From the NCBI GenBank assembly GCA_021397835.1, contig JAJFZO010000028.1:4089501-4153500 (forward strand): a stretch of 64,000 nt of DNA, in the 5' to 3' direction. Source of the DNA: Moringa oleifera. Its lineage: Eukaryota; Streptophyta; Magnoliopsida; Brassicales; Moringaceae. The position numbers were made by a program, and so were the translations under genes. The notes below the pieces were generated by a model. It searched no databases. It was not told where the DNA came from and saw nothing but the letters and a program-made list of their open reading frames with translations. Positions 26,301 to 38,813 of the stretch are shown here, in pieces; position 1 is the first letter of the stretch; the number at the start of each line of letters is the position of its first letter.

Positions 26301-26985
26301 CATAATAGTACAGTCTAAGTTTTAATTTCTCACCTTCTCATATTAATCATGCAACTTACTATACTGTTTATTCTTTAAATCACTGATCTCTTTTAATACT
26401 AATTATCTTACCCATAACTAATAGGTGTATACCCTCCATTAGAGCAAATAGAAGTACAATATCATGGCACTCAAGTGTAATATCACCTTTTAAATAACCC
26501 AACAAACATAAAAGTCAAAATGACCTAGTAATCTATCAGGATGTGATATCAATATATCAATAAAATAATTACACTAACCAAATACTACACATAGTAGCCA
26601 AATAAGTGGACAAGATAAAAAGACTAGTTAACGTCATAAAGAAAAGTGGAAAGTAAGGACATCAAGTATGGAAAAAACATCTAGTATAATTAATCTTACC
26701 AAACCCATATTCAAGATGTGTAATGCACCTAGGGACTAGTTACCCATATTAACAAATATGATGATGCGATTCTAAAAAAAATAAAAAAAAAATTAAATAC
26801 TCTAAAGACCTAGGAAAAAGGCAAGTATATACAATAAGACATGTGAAAATCAGGATTGGATACAGAACAAGAAATAGAAGATTAAAAAACTAGAAGAACG
26901 ATTTGAAAAATCACCTATTATAAACAAAATTTGTACTTATTATCCTAAGCCATCTTTATCATATACAGGGATGGATGAGAGATTA
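26301..26985. other. Unassigned DNA between MULE and pararetrovirus remnants
   Basis: AT-rich, no open frame of note and no recognised motif. It probably contains the decayed N-terminal part of the MULE transposase (minus) and the left edge of the pararetrovirus copy (plus), but the junction cannot be placed. Confidence 0.4.
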
Positions 26986-27889
26986 ATACATACATAATCT
27001 AAGTATTATGCTGATGCAATATATGAATGAAATTAGGATGGATTAGCAGAACACCAGATTCTCAATGTCTTCCAAGACATAATAATATTCACTTCAGTCT
27101 ATAAATCAAGACTTAGCAATACAGACCAAATGATTGCAAAATTACTAATATCAAGATTTATGGGGTAATTAAAAGATTATGGGATGATTATTTAGTAGAA
27201 GTCAATCTACTGGAAGTACTACAAGCAATAAAAAGAGAAATAATTCAATTAGAACCAATCAAGAAGAAAGAATAGAGGAAAGGTATGTAAAAAAAAATGT
27301 AGTAGAAACCTTTATATTAGCAATAACAAAACATTTTATAGAAGACCCAACTATATTCTAAGATGGAACATCAGAAATATTATTAAATTTGACATGCCCA
27401 AAACTATTTGACTTTAAGTGGTACAAAGATATATTTTTAACCAAATTATACATAAAAAATGCAAGCAACCATATCTCATGGAAAGAAAGGTTTATAGTAG
27501 GATTACCGAAATTATTTATAGAAAAAGTTAGGCAAAAATTCAGTGATATATGTGGAAATATCATACCATATGACACCACATCTTATGGAGAAATAGTTAA
27601 TATAATAAATCAAGTAAGATTAACTTTATGCATGGATAAAAAAATTAAGTCAAAAATATTTCAAAGTAAAGCAAAAATGGGAAATTTTTGTGCCTAGTAT
27701 GGATATCAAAATATCAAGATTCTATCGGCCAAAAAGAAAATAAGAGCCCAAACTAGAACATATAGGCCCTTTAGGAAGACAAATAAATAGGATAAGAAGC
27801 TTAGAAGGCCTACAAAGAAAAAACAAAAAATCATTAGGTGTTTTAAGTGTGAAAAAATAGGACATTATGTGAGAAAATGTAGAGTATGA
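26986..27889 (+). pseudogene. Endogenous pararetrovirus: capsid (gag-like) remnant
   Basis: The open frame at 27389-27697 has the pattern of the caulimovirid capsid core: a WYKD segment near its start and a WKERFIVGLP segment in the middle. One in-frame stop (27695-27697) separates it from a C-x2-C-x4-H-x4-C zinc knuckle at 27839-27880, in the same frame, which closes with a stop at 27887. Weaker capsid-like similarity with stops runs upstream to about 27000. Zinc knuckle after capsid, directly before a protease-RT region, is the Caulimoviridae layout. The genus is not determined. The copy is broken by stops and is a genomic fossil. Confidence 0.75.
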
Positions 27890-28129
27890 CAAAAGATTAG
27901 TGAATTAGAAAAATCGGGAGAAATAAAAGATAATATATTTAGTATACTAGCCAAAGAAGACACCTCACAAGATGAAGGAAGCGAAAAAAAAAAAAAAAAG
28001 AAGAAGATTCAAGTGATTCAGAATCATTAGGTGAAAAGGGTGAAACTTGTAGTGAAGGGATATATATAAATGTAAAATGATCAATATGGTTAGTAAAAAA
28101 GAACTATTAATAAATATTATAAACAAAAT

Positions 28130-30340
28130 AGAGGATTTAAAAATAAAAAAATAACTATTAAAATTTAAAAAACATTATATTTGAAGGAAAAGAGAAACAA
28201 AATGTCAAATCTTACAATTTACAAGAAATATTAGTACAAGGGAAAAAGATAGAAATAGTTAAACTCCAAGATTTAAAAATGGAGATTAATGAGCTCAAGA
28301 AACAAGTTAACCAGTTACAAATGGACAGTATAGAAGTTAAAATAGAAGTAGTAGCCCTCAAAATTCACCAAGAATTAGGAAATCTAACAAAAGGAGAAAA
28401 AAAAGTAGTAGAAAAAAGTGAAAAAGAAGACTTTATAAATATAATAAACAAAATACAATTGCAAAAATGATATGTAAATGTCACCTTAGTAATAAACAAT
28501 GATTTTTATCTTAAAATAATAGCTTTAATGGACTCTAAAGCATACCAAAATTGTATGTAAAAAGGATTAATGCCCACACATTATTATAAAAAAAATCAAA
28601 AAAATTATATAGGGCAAGTGGGGCTAAACTTCAAATAAAATACAAACTTACTAAAGCTAAAATATGCAATGAAAGATATTGCATGGAAATCCCTTTTGTA
28701 TTGGTAAAAGACATTTAGTAAGGAATAATATTATAGACACCATTTATACATAAATTTGCCCTTTCTTAGTAGATCCTAAAGGGTTACATTTAGAAGGATT
28801 AGGACCTATTACTTTTAGATTTATGACCTTATCGACAAATAGAGAATTGAACCTATTAAGGGAAAATCCAATCCAAAAGCAAGTAAGCATAATACAAAAT
28901 AAAAAGGCCCGTATAAGATATCTTCAAAAAGAAGTTAATTACTAAAGAATAGAACAACAATTACAAAACTCCAAAATACAAAACAAGATAAGAAAAGAAA
29001 AAAAAAAGACATAAAGAAGAGGTATGTACAGACATACCTAATGCGTCTTGGGAAAGAAAAAGGCATATAGTACATCTACCCTATGAAGAAGACTTCTATG
29101 AAAAACAAATCCTAAAAAAAGCAAGATTAGTCCAAATGAATAAAGAACTCCTAAAATATTGTGAAAAAGAAATCCAAGAATTATTAGAAAAGAAGTTAAT
29201 TAGGCTAAGTAAGTCTCCATGGAGTTGTTTCACCTTTTATGTATATAAAAATGCTGAGATAAAATGAGGGACACTTAGATTAGTTATCAACTATAAGCCA
29301 TTAAATAAATCCCTCAGATGGATTAGGTACCCCCATCCCCAATAAAAGAGACATCATTAACAGATTATATGAAGTTTCAATTTCCTTAAAGTTTGATATG
29401 AAGTCAACATGTTGACAAATACAAATAGTCGAAGAATATAGATATAAAATTGCCTTTAACGTACCCTTTGATCATTATGAATGGAATGTTATGCCATTTG
29501 AATTAAATAATGTCCCATCTAAGTTCAAAAACATCAAGAATAATATATTCAACCCTTACAGCTTATTCACAACAGTATACATAGATGATATACTAGTATT
29601 TTTGACTTAATAGATCAACACTTTAAGCATATACAAAATTTTTTAAGTATAAAAAACAAAATGGGCTAGTAATATCAACTAAAAAAATAAAATTATTTTA
29701 AACAAAAATAAGATTCTTAGGATTTGAAATATTTCAAGGAACAATAACTTCTATAACTAGGGTAATAAATTTTCAAGTAAATTTTCTGATGAAATAAAAG
29801 ACAAAACTTAACTACAAAGATTTTTAGGATTTTTAAATTATGTATCAAACTTTATTCTGCATCTTAGGCAAATAAACAAACCATTGTACATTAAGTTAAG
29901 AATCCTCCAGCATAAACCGTTGAAATGACAATTATAGTCAGAGTGCTCAAGAAAAAGGTAAAAACCCTATTGTGTCTAAGAATACCTAACTCACAAGCAT
30001 TATTAGTAGTATAAACTGATGCATCAGATTTATGGCATAGAGGCATACTTATTAAAATAGTATAGAATCAAGAATAGATAGTTAGATATTATTTAGAAAT
30101 TTCGCCAAAAGCTTAAGAAAATTACTTTACAATAAAAGAAATATTATGAATAGGTTTATATATTTCAAAATTTATAATTTTAAAAATCAATTATAAAATA
30201 GCGAAAGAATTTTTAGAAAAGGATGTTCAAAATAAAAATTTATCAAATAGCAAGCAATTTTATTTGTATTTGATTTTAGTGTTGAATTATTAAAGGAGAT
30301 AATAACTCCATCCTAGATTTTTTAACTAGAAAATTTCTAG
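28130..30340 (+). pseudogene. Endogenous pararetrovirus: protease, reverse transcriptase and RNase H remnants
   Basis: A lysine/glutamate-rich coiled-coil-like stretch (28279-28470) leads into a decayed retropepsin site (about 28525, ALMDS where D-T/S-G is expected; the glycine is lost). RT similarity runs from about 29040 to 29900, with the KSPWSC segment near 29210, RLVINYKPLN near 29280, KFDMKS near 29393 and the catalytic YIDD box at 29578-29589 still present. RNase H traces (TDASD near 30018) follow. Stops and frame changes occur about every 50-150 bases, so no product is possible. The order and motifs place it in Caulimoviridae rather than in an LTR retrotransposon, and no LTR was seen. 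Confidence 0.82.
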
Positions 30341-31687
30341 TAAGGAAAACAGATAAAAAGAAAGAGTAATGGGACCCCTATTAAAAAGCCACCAAAAACC
30401 TCTAATCGGACTCCAAAGTCTTATGTGTTAAAAGAAACAAACACAAGTCAATCAGTTCTTAAAGGAAAGGCAAGTCAATATAAGAAACCTTTTTCTTATT
30501 GTACCCCATTAGACCCCGCTTACATCGATGCAATAATAGCAAAATCTAATAAATCAATAATTCCATATTTTCCAATAGCAAGACCACCTATCGCTTCCAC
30601 TCCAATCCCAAAACAGAAAACCTCAATTACCAAACCAGAAACCCATTATATCCTTTAAGACATCTTATTACCTTTTAACTATATAGACATCCTAGATATA
30701 GTGGAAAATAAAAATATATCCATTCTTCATCTCATTGAAAGGACTTTTTCGCTTGAATTTCATTACATTACAAACAGTCCTCATAAAACCTAATAGTTCT
30801 TTGAGTTCATCCTTGTAGAAACCAAGTCAATAGATATTACCCATAATGGAGACATAGTGGAGACAAGAGTGATCTATCTAAGGTAGCATACTCCAAAATG
30901 AAGACAAGAGTGATCTATCCAAGAGAGCTTACTTCAAATGTAGAATTAAAAAGATTATTACTGAGCAATAGTTGAACCAAAATTTATTTATATTAAAATA
31001 TTTTCACAAAAATTTGTATCACAAGCTTATAATTATCATGATTAAAAAAAATACGTGGTACAATGCATTCTTAATTAAAAATTCTGATCATTCATGATTT
31101 TTTCATTTTGATTGAAATTGTCCATAAATATTTGCCAACTGATTTTTAAAATGGTGATTTTATGTGGGAAGTCTTCCCGATATTCTTCGTCTAATTGTTT
31201 TACAAGTATTTAAAGAATTTTTCATAAAGAATCAATATCTTGGAAAAAAAACAAATACAATTTTTAATGTTCACAGCAGTCTTTGCTGTGCCATAGATAT
31301 TTTGCCAAGATTATGCAGTAATCCAGTAATTATCAGTCATATATAATAAGACTCTTGCAAGACAAATCAGAATTAATTGGTGGAGTTCGTTTAAGACAAA
31401 ATTAGCAGAGGTAGCAACAATACTTAAATTGTTGGTAAAAAATTTAGATAAAACCAATCAAGCCATAAAAGCTTAATTCTTCACATCATAAAGCAAACTT
31501 CAATGTCATTTATCTTCAACATCATCAAGAAAGGAGTATAAGCAAAAATTGAAATAAGCATTATCCCAATCGGAAAGTGACTTAGAAAAAGATAAAGATA
31601 AAGAACCAATAGAAAGTACATTTTCATCAGCAAACCCATATGGAGGACAAATGTCACAAGACCCATTTGAATTCTAAAAGTAAGAAA
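30341..31687 (+). pseudogene. Endogenous pararetrovirus: downstream reading-frame and intergenic remnants
   Basis: After RNase H there is a proline/serine/threonine-rich open stretch (about 30390-30658), then a broken acidic stretch near 31560-31675 (Ser/Asp/Lys-rich), interrupted by stops. Two copies of AGACAAGAGTGATCTATC lie at about 30861 and 30902. Position suggests the viral frame after the polymerase, but no similarity that would name it was recognised. The stretch is cut by the hAT-1 insertion at about 31688 and the viral copy seems to resume at about 35930. Confidence 0.5.
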
Positions 31688-34600
31688 TAGGGGTGAGCAT
31701 TTGGTTAATTCGTTTCATTCGGTTTGAAAATTTTAAAAACCGAATTAACCAATTTTTTTATAAATTAACCAAAATCGACCGAATTTAAAAGATAACACAA
31801 ATTAATTGAACAAAAATTTTTTTAATCGGTTTAATCGGTTTTCGAATAAATCGAAAATTTATTTAGGTTTAAATTTTATATTTTTTACTTTTAAGCTATT
31901 TTTTAAATCTTAACAAAAATTTACAAATTAAATATATATGATATATCATCAACAATCTGTTCATATGGATGAAAAATATAATTAAACTTTACTCTAATAA
32001 ATTTTCGTATATACTTACATGAAAATCGGCATCTCTAATATATAAAAATTAAAATTTTTTATACATCAATAACAACTTTTAGAATATAACAACTTTTAAT
32101 CATAATTTTTTTTAATCAAAAAGCAACTGGTATATGATACATTAGCATTTAGCAAATTAACAACATCAAAAGGAACATTTTATTAGAATTGCAATCCTCG
32201 TTTTTTCTATTTTGCCTTTAGTTCCTTCAAAAAGTTTTTTTCAACTAATCAAATGCTTGAAAAGCAAAAAAAAAAAAAGTGTAAAAATGTCAAAAAAGAA
32301 ATAAGTGCATTCTTATATATTGATATGGCAAAAACTTACCCAAATGAAGCTCCTCCTAAATGAGTTGATATGATACTGCAAAAATATTATATAATAAAAT
32401 TATATGCAAATAATATTTAGGCTTCACATATAACATCTTAATAACTAATATTTCTCTTTTATGATAATCAATCAATAAAAAAAAATTAAAAAATAAAAAT
32501 CAATCAACCACCAAAATCTCAACTATATAAGATATGAAACTAATAGTAATAAAAGAAATTATCTTGAAATAGCAATACACTTCCACACTAATCAATTGTA
32601 GCATCCAATGTAATTTTTGACAAATCTATAAACACATAATCAAATTTGATATTAAGAAAAGTGGTATTAAGCTTATCCAATAAAGATTAGTAATTAAAAA
32701 ATAAAAAATAATCAAATAAATAAAATAATTACCCATATCAAGTTTCTTAAGCTCTACCAAGTCCTCTTCAATGGCATCGAAACATGGAGATCCACGTAAC
32801 CAATCTTGAGCACAAATAAGGGCTTGTACAAGTTTAGGAATTAATGAACTCCTATATGTATCAAGTACACGTCCGTCGATACTAAAAGCATATTCAGAAG
32901 CAACCGTAGATATAGGAGTTGCCAATACATCACAAGCCATATGGGAAAGAATAGAAAACCTATGACTATTAAGTTTCCACCAATCAAGAATATCAAAGTT
33001 ATCATTATCTTTTGCATCCTCTTCACTTAAAAATCTATCAAATTCTGATTTATTTTCTTCTTTTTCGATCTCTTTCTTATATCTCTTGAACTTAGATAAA
33101 AGAACATGTCTCTTCTTTTCCAATCTTAATTCATTTCCCTATGCAATTTGGCTTACTTGACTGCTTTCACCAACTTATTCATGTTGAGGCTGCAAACTTC
33201 TTTGGCATTCATCAAACAACTCTTCAATTGCTTTTCTCACATTACTAGTCATCATTGAAGCTTGTTCCATATCACATATTTTCAAAAAGTAAAAGTTGAC
33301 AAACTCAAGCTTTTTTCTAGGATCAAGAATAGAAGCAACATAAAGTAGCATATTCATCTTCTCCATATTTTCCCAATACTTATCAAACTTATCTTTCATT
33401 TTCTTTGTCATTGCATTTAACTCAATATCAGAATGTGTTTTTCAATTACGCAAAGTAGCATAAACATTACAAATATCATCAAGAAAACTATTGGAGGTGA
33501 CATATGAAGAACCTGAAACTTTGATTGTTAGTTTATAAAATTGTTGCAAGAAAAGGCAAAACCTCCTAATAGTTTCCCAATCCTTTTTTTCAGGCAACCC
33601 ATCTCCTATTATTAACTCATTTCTATAATGCGGATCAATATCATCAAAAACCTCAAAAGTCTTCTCAAAATTTTGAGCTGCATCTAACATCAAGTAAGTG
33701 GAGTTCCACCTAGTGCTAACATCCAAATATAACAAACTTTTGCTTTCAATTTTTTTGTCAACTAAAACATTCTTTAAATTTGGCCAACCTTGCAGGTGAT
33801 TGTTTCACATATTTAACAGCCTCTCTAACCCGTGCAATTAACTCATTCATTTCTTTCAATCCATGTGTAACAATGAGATTAAGAATGTGCGCAATGCATC
33901 TTAAATGAAGATATTTTCCTTCTTGAATGCAAGTTCCTAAATTATTCAATCTTTTCTTCAAGTATGAGATTGCAACATCATTAGAACTAGCATTATCAAC
34001 TGTAACAGTAAAAATTTGATCAATCTCTCAATCACGCAAACATTTCTCAATAACTTTTCTGATGGCCTCACCTTTATGACTAGAAATAGGACAAAAGTTT
34101 AATATTCTTTTGTTCAATTTCTATTCTTTATCAATAAAATGAGCTGTAAGACACAAATAATTAATTCTTTGTACTGAAGTCCATGTGTCTGTGGTGAGAG
34201 ATACTCTTACACTGGATGATCTTAAAAACTACTTCAGTTTAACTTTTTCATCATTATAAAGTTGATAACAATCTCTAGCTATAGTCCATCGTGAAGGCAT
34301 ACGAAACTTAGGACATGCAAGTGACATGCAACGCTGAGAACCTTTACCATCCACAAATTTGAAAGGTAATTCATCCATAATGATCATTTCAGCTATACTC
34401 TTTCCAATGGCATCTTGATTGAACTTCCAACTACCTAAAGATCCTTCTCTCTCAAAACCGATTCAGTTTAACTAGAATCAACACTAACATTTGTTCTCTT
34501 CTTATAAGTACCCATATGAGCTTTTAATGTAGTTGTTCCATTTCTTCTAGGGTCAGCAAAAAACTCCCTATTACAATAATTACATCTAGATTTATGCTCA

Positions 34601-35921
34601 CCTTGCTCATCAAAAATTTGGTGAAATGTTCCCAAACTTCTGATCTGGGCTTAAACGCTTTCCTCTTCAATTTAGAACTTGCAGATGAAGGATGGACTGA
34701 ATCTGGTTGTATGTCATTAGGCACAAGATCTACATCATGACTCCTAGTTAACATCTTTTAATGTTTGAAATAAATAAAAATTAAAAATAGTTAGTAATAA
34801 TACTTTTCAATAGTTAGATAAAATTCTAAAGCATTTAATAGTAATACTACATTACACAAAAATTCATTTCAATAGTAATAGTTAATACCACTACCTTTCA
34901 AAATATGATTATGAATTACTACAAAAAAAAAACATAATTAACAACTTTAAATTATATCAAGAAAGATTCAAAGAGAAAATATAAAATAAAAATAAAATAA
35001 ATTAACAAAATTAACTCTTTAATTTTCAACATTAGGATTATTTTGCCTTACATGTCATAGTTAATACATACCACATATATAAAGAAAAATTGTTAATACA
35101 TAGAACAATTTATATTACTTACCCAAATACAAAAAGGGAATCCATAAAAATGATCTAATTTTTAATTTTAAATGTAATTGTTACAAATTAGGATTTGAAA
35201 AATTGAAAGATTAAAGAGCAAGATAGTGCATGCTACTACTGGAATAATTAAAATTGAAAAGAAAGAAGATTTGGCATAAGGGAATATCGAATGTGTATGG
35301 GTGGCGTGGGGTATGGCTGCGATGCTGCTAATTCTCCAAGATAGATGGACACGACCGCACGGTGCACGGATTAGGTTACGATTACGACTTCTTAAGTGAA
35401 AAGAAAAGAAAAGGAGGAAGTGTGGCTGCGGTGTGGTTGCAACGTTACTATCGGAAAGATTGAAATTGGAGAGAAAGAAAATCAGGCCTAAGCGATTGAG
35501 TGGTTTGATCGATTACCGAATACATGCGTGGTGTGAATGTGGCTACGATGTTACTCTCGGGAGGATTCAAATTGAAGAGAAAGAAGATCAAGCCTAAGCA
35601 ATTGAGCGGTTTAATCTATTACCGAATACGTGGGTGGCTGCAGCGATTTTAATTCTCGAAACTTCAAAAGATAGATGGGCATGGTGAGTTGGTGACGGGT
35701 TAGGTTAGGGTTTGTCAAATTGAAAGAAAAGGAAGAAGACTATTTATTTGTTTTGCCCGATTACCCTTTTGAAAAGTAATTGAAAGAAAATAAATATTAA
35801 TTATTTATTTAATTAATAAAATTAATTAATTATTAAAATTAAAAATTGGTTTAAAAAAAATTTAACTAAAATTAACCAAAAAAATAAAAAAACCAATTTC
35901 TAAATTAATTTATAACTCAAA
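31688..35921 (-). mobile_element. hAT-1, hAT-superfamily DNA transposon
   Basis: The left border begins TAGGGGTGAGCATTTGG (31688), the usual start of plant hAT terminal repeats, followed by GGTT/AACC-rich subterminal DNA. The same sequence with the same interior recurs as hAT-2 (38814-43126). Comparing the two, shared sequence ends at about 35921 with an AAATTAATTTA segment. The expected mirror end (CTCACCCCTA) is absent, so the right end is either deleted or unusual. No convincing 8-bp target duplication was found. The element splits the pararetrovirus copy, so it is younger than that insertion. It carries one broken transposase gene on the minus strand. Confidence 0.75.
32626..34754 (-). 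pseudogene. hAT transposase (BED finger, RICESLEEPER/DAYSLEEPER type), broken
   Basis: From the ATG at 34754 (MLTRSHDVDL) the minus strand shows a BED zinc-finger start (SEVWEHFTKF), a frame change in the finger, the RNase H-like core in pieces (33961-33758 with LRCIAHILNLIV; 33735-33442 with DVSTRWNSTYLMLDAA; 33411-33175 with SILDPRKKLEFV) and the C-terminal dimerisation domain (33123-32730) with [20 protein letters not shown] and [14 protein letters not shown]. All family domains are present in order, but several frameshifts and stops separate them. The frame appears to close at about 32730 or to run into a short intron there. The copy is dead or only recently inactivated. Confidence 0.85.
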
Positions 35922-35929
35922 AGAAAAGA

Positions 35930-36300
35930 TTTTTGATAGAACAAGGAAATCAAGATAGATCATCTCATAATAATTCAAAAAAAAGATCTCATGATAAGAA
36001 GAAAAGATTCCAAGACAAGTTTAACAAAGCATGTAAATCAAGATAGGTCACCTAAAAGTAGAGTTCAAAAGATTCCAAGGTCATTGACAAAGCAAGCAAA
36101 TCACGATAGCTCACCCAAAAGCAAAGTTTAAGATATGATCAAAAACTAAGAAGATTCGAAGACAAAGTAAGCAAATCAAGACAGCTCACCCTAAAAATAA
36201 AGTAAGATCAAGCAAATGAAGACAGCTCATCCAAAAGCAAAGTTCAAGATAAGATCAAGGAATAAGGACCTAGAATTATTTTCTATATAAGCAAGAAGCA
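35930..36300 (+). promoter_or_regulatory. Pararetroviral promoter-like region with reiterated motif and TATA box
   Basis: Four close copies of a motif of the form CAAATCAAGACAGCTCACCC plus an AAAGCAAAGTT tail start at about 36034, 36097, 36172 and 36213, with a weaker one near 35948. They lead to TTCTATATAAGCAAG at about 36281-36295, the TATA type of caulimovirid genomic-RNA promoters. A degenerate primer-binding site follows about 460 bases downstream. Repeated enhancer units upstream of a single TATA box fit the large intergenic region of this virus family. Present activity is unknown. Confidence 0.6.
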
Positions 36301-36747
36301 AGAAAAATGAGGCACTTCGAATTTTTTTCTTTCAATCCCCTCTTAAAAATATTTTGTATATGTAAATTCTTCTTATTTTACAAACTTGAAGATAGATATT
36401 AGACTTTTTGTAAGAATTTTATCAATATCAATATTTAATTTTAATGTTTGAATTACATGATTTAATAATTTTTGTTTCATAATATTATTTTAATTATAAT
36501 TCTAATATTTAATCTCTCGAGTATATTGATGAAATCCTATATGTACATTTTGATGGTTATCCTGAATAGGGGCTATATCGATTTGTACTTGGTTATAACA
36601 ATTCACATACAAGAGAAAGGTCCATATTGATGGTTAATATACTATTCTAGGTTTACTATTGTTATACTATTTTATTGTTTAAATTATTATTTCAATTTAT
36701 ATTCTTTTATATTAATGTTAATTTTTACTATACTTGGGATAGCAATT

Positions 36748-36760
36748 TGGTATAAGAGTT
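36748..36760 (+). other. Degenerate initiator Met-tRNA primer-binding site
   Basis: TGGTATAAGAGTT resembles the start of the Met-tRNA-complementary primer site (TGGTATCAGAGC type) used by Caulimoviridae to begin minus-strand synthesis. Its place, about 460 bases after the TATA box at 36283, fits a viral leader. Short and mutated, so on its own the match is weak; the context carries most of the support. Confidence 0.45.
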
Positions 36761-36799
36761 GAGCAATTTTAATTAAGTAAGACATAAAAAAGGATAGTA

Positions 36800-37580
36800 T
36801 TATTGTTAAGATTAATCCAAACACTAACGTTGATCAGCCTGAGAGATTGTTGGTCATCCTGAGAGGTAGTCCCAGTAAGGTGTTCCCGATAATGTGAAAG
36901 GTTAAACTAAACACTTATTATTACTTCAAAATGAAGTCCATTACATATATATTAACATGTTTCCATGTTCCATGCATCCTATTAAGCATTCTATTAACAT
37001 CTAAATCAAGCCATAACCCCTTCAAATTGTTTGCCATACTATCACTAGAAAATAAGTAATAAAATATAGTCAAATTAGCCCAAGTATTTCCACCTTTAGC
37101 ACATTAACTAATTTAATAATACTAAACTCATTGCAATCTACCTTATCAAACCGAAATATCTTGTCTAAATTATATGTTTTACTTGGCATATCAACAAATT
37201 GACCCTTGTAGTGTAAGTGATATGTGAACAAAAATGAGTCTATTGATGTAGCTTATAAATGAATTAAAAAACCATGTAATCTGCATAAAAGCATAAAAAA
37301 TCCAATTGAAACCATATGTTACAAAATGATATAAGTATCATTTTATTGTTTAATCCTAACTTACGTTAGAACTATCAATTCATTTAATAAAAATTGTTTT
37401 TAATAAATATTCCCTACCTCTCTTAAGTGCCTAGTGAGTGAAATTGTAAATATCTCCAAATTAATATCACTATCTAGTATAGGAATAAAAATGACTATTT
37501 AAGCTCAACCTTTTTAACTATAACCTACAATCCTTTTAGCTAAGTTCCCTTTGTTTTACTCATTGTTCATGTTGAAAGCC
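36800..37580. other. Unassigned AT-rich DNA left of CACTA-1
   Basis: No open frame or recognised motif. It may be the continuation of the viral leader or older intergenic sequence. It is the left flank of the CACTA-1 insertion, so before that insertion it was contiguous with the DNA at 58507 onward. Confidence 0.4.
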
Positions 37581-37583
37581 TTA

Positions 37584-38640
37584 CATTATAAAAAAAAAAG
37601 TAAAATTATTTGGAAAAATTCCCACGAAAAAAAATATATCTTGAAAATTATTAAAATTTGTCATGCTAATTTTCACAAAAAAATTTATATCGTAAGAAAT
37701 TAATATTCCAACAAAAATTCTATCAAAACATTCTTATGTAATATTTCTTAAGAATAAATTTGTAACAAATTTTGTAAGGAAAATTGACGAAAATATTAAT
37801 TTATAATTTTATTTTTTAATATTAAGAAATTTCTAACAAAATGTTATCATGGTAAGTTTTTATTTAATCTTTATTTTTTAAAAAATAATAATAAATAAGA
37901 TTGCAATAAAAAATACTGTGATAATAGTTTGCACATATTTGTCAAAGACCTTTTCTCGTGAAAATTGGTTAGGTAACGAACTGTTAAATCTTTTGAATTA
38001 TTTAAAATAAAATTTGTCATACCATTTATCACGATAAATATTTGTAGCAATTATTTCTTATTATTGCCACGATTTTGATCCCGTGATAATCACTAAGAAA
38101 ATATTTGGTTTAATTTTTCAATTAATAATAATATTACTGCAAAAAATATCGTGACAATAATTTGTATCATTAATTGTAGAAATTTTATGAGGTAATTTTT
38201 TAAGATAATTTTAAATTCAACATTTTGAATTAGTTTTTGGAACATATAACAATTGTCACGGTATATTTTTCATGATAAGTTTTTTTGAAATTTTCTTATG
38301 GTTATCTTTGTGATAATTTTGAAGAAAATATTTTTTATATTTTTGTTAATTTTAACATTTAAAATATTTGATTTATTTTAAAATTATTTTTTAATAATAA
38401 TAATATTGCCACAAAATTTACCATCACAATATTTAATTTATTTTGCCATGAAAACTTTGCATGATAATTTCTTAAGATAATTTTAAATTTAATTTTTTGA
38501 ATTTATAATTAATTGCCATGGTAATTTTTTATGGAAATGTCTTATGAATTTTTGCCACAATTTTTCCTGTGGTAATTCTCAGGAAAATATTTTTCATGTT
38601 CTAGTTAATATTTTAATGAATAATTTATTCACTAAAATTT
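37584..38640 (+). repeat. CACTA-1 left subterminal repeat region
   Basis: Short motifs such as GCCACGATTTTGATCCCGTG, TTATCACGATAA and GCCATGGTAATTTTTTATGG recur in both orientations, often as small palindromes. The same style of motif (GCCACGAAAATG, TTTGTGGCAA) fills the right end at 57780-58500. Subterminal short repeats in both orientations are the transposase-binding regions of CACTA elements (family knowledge). Confidence 0.6.
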
Positions 38641-38813
38641 GACTAATGAATTAAATGAAAATTAATTTAATATTACTTTGACATTCATGATTGAATACGC
38701 TTGGAATGAAAAAGTGTGGCAATGAACATTAATAAACAAATTTTCATTCAAACCTAATATTGCATAAAGTTTTTGTTTGAGTAGTTAAGGCATCATACTT
38801 AAAAGGTAAGGGT

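Noticed and set aside
31681..35940. 8-bp target duplication around hAT-1
   Set aside because: The AAGTAAGAAA-like left flank and AAAAGAAAAG-like right flank are similar only through A-richness. No exact 8-mer match could be shown.
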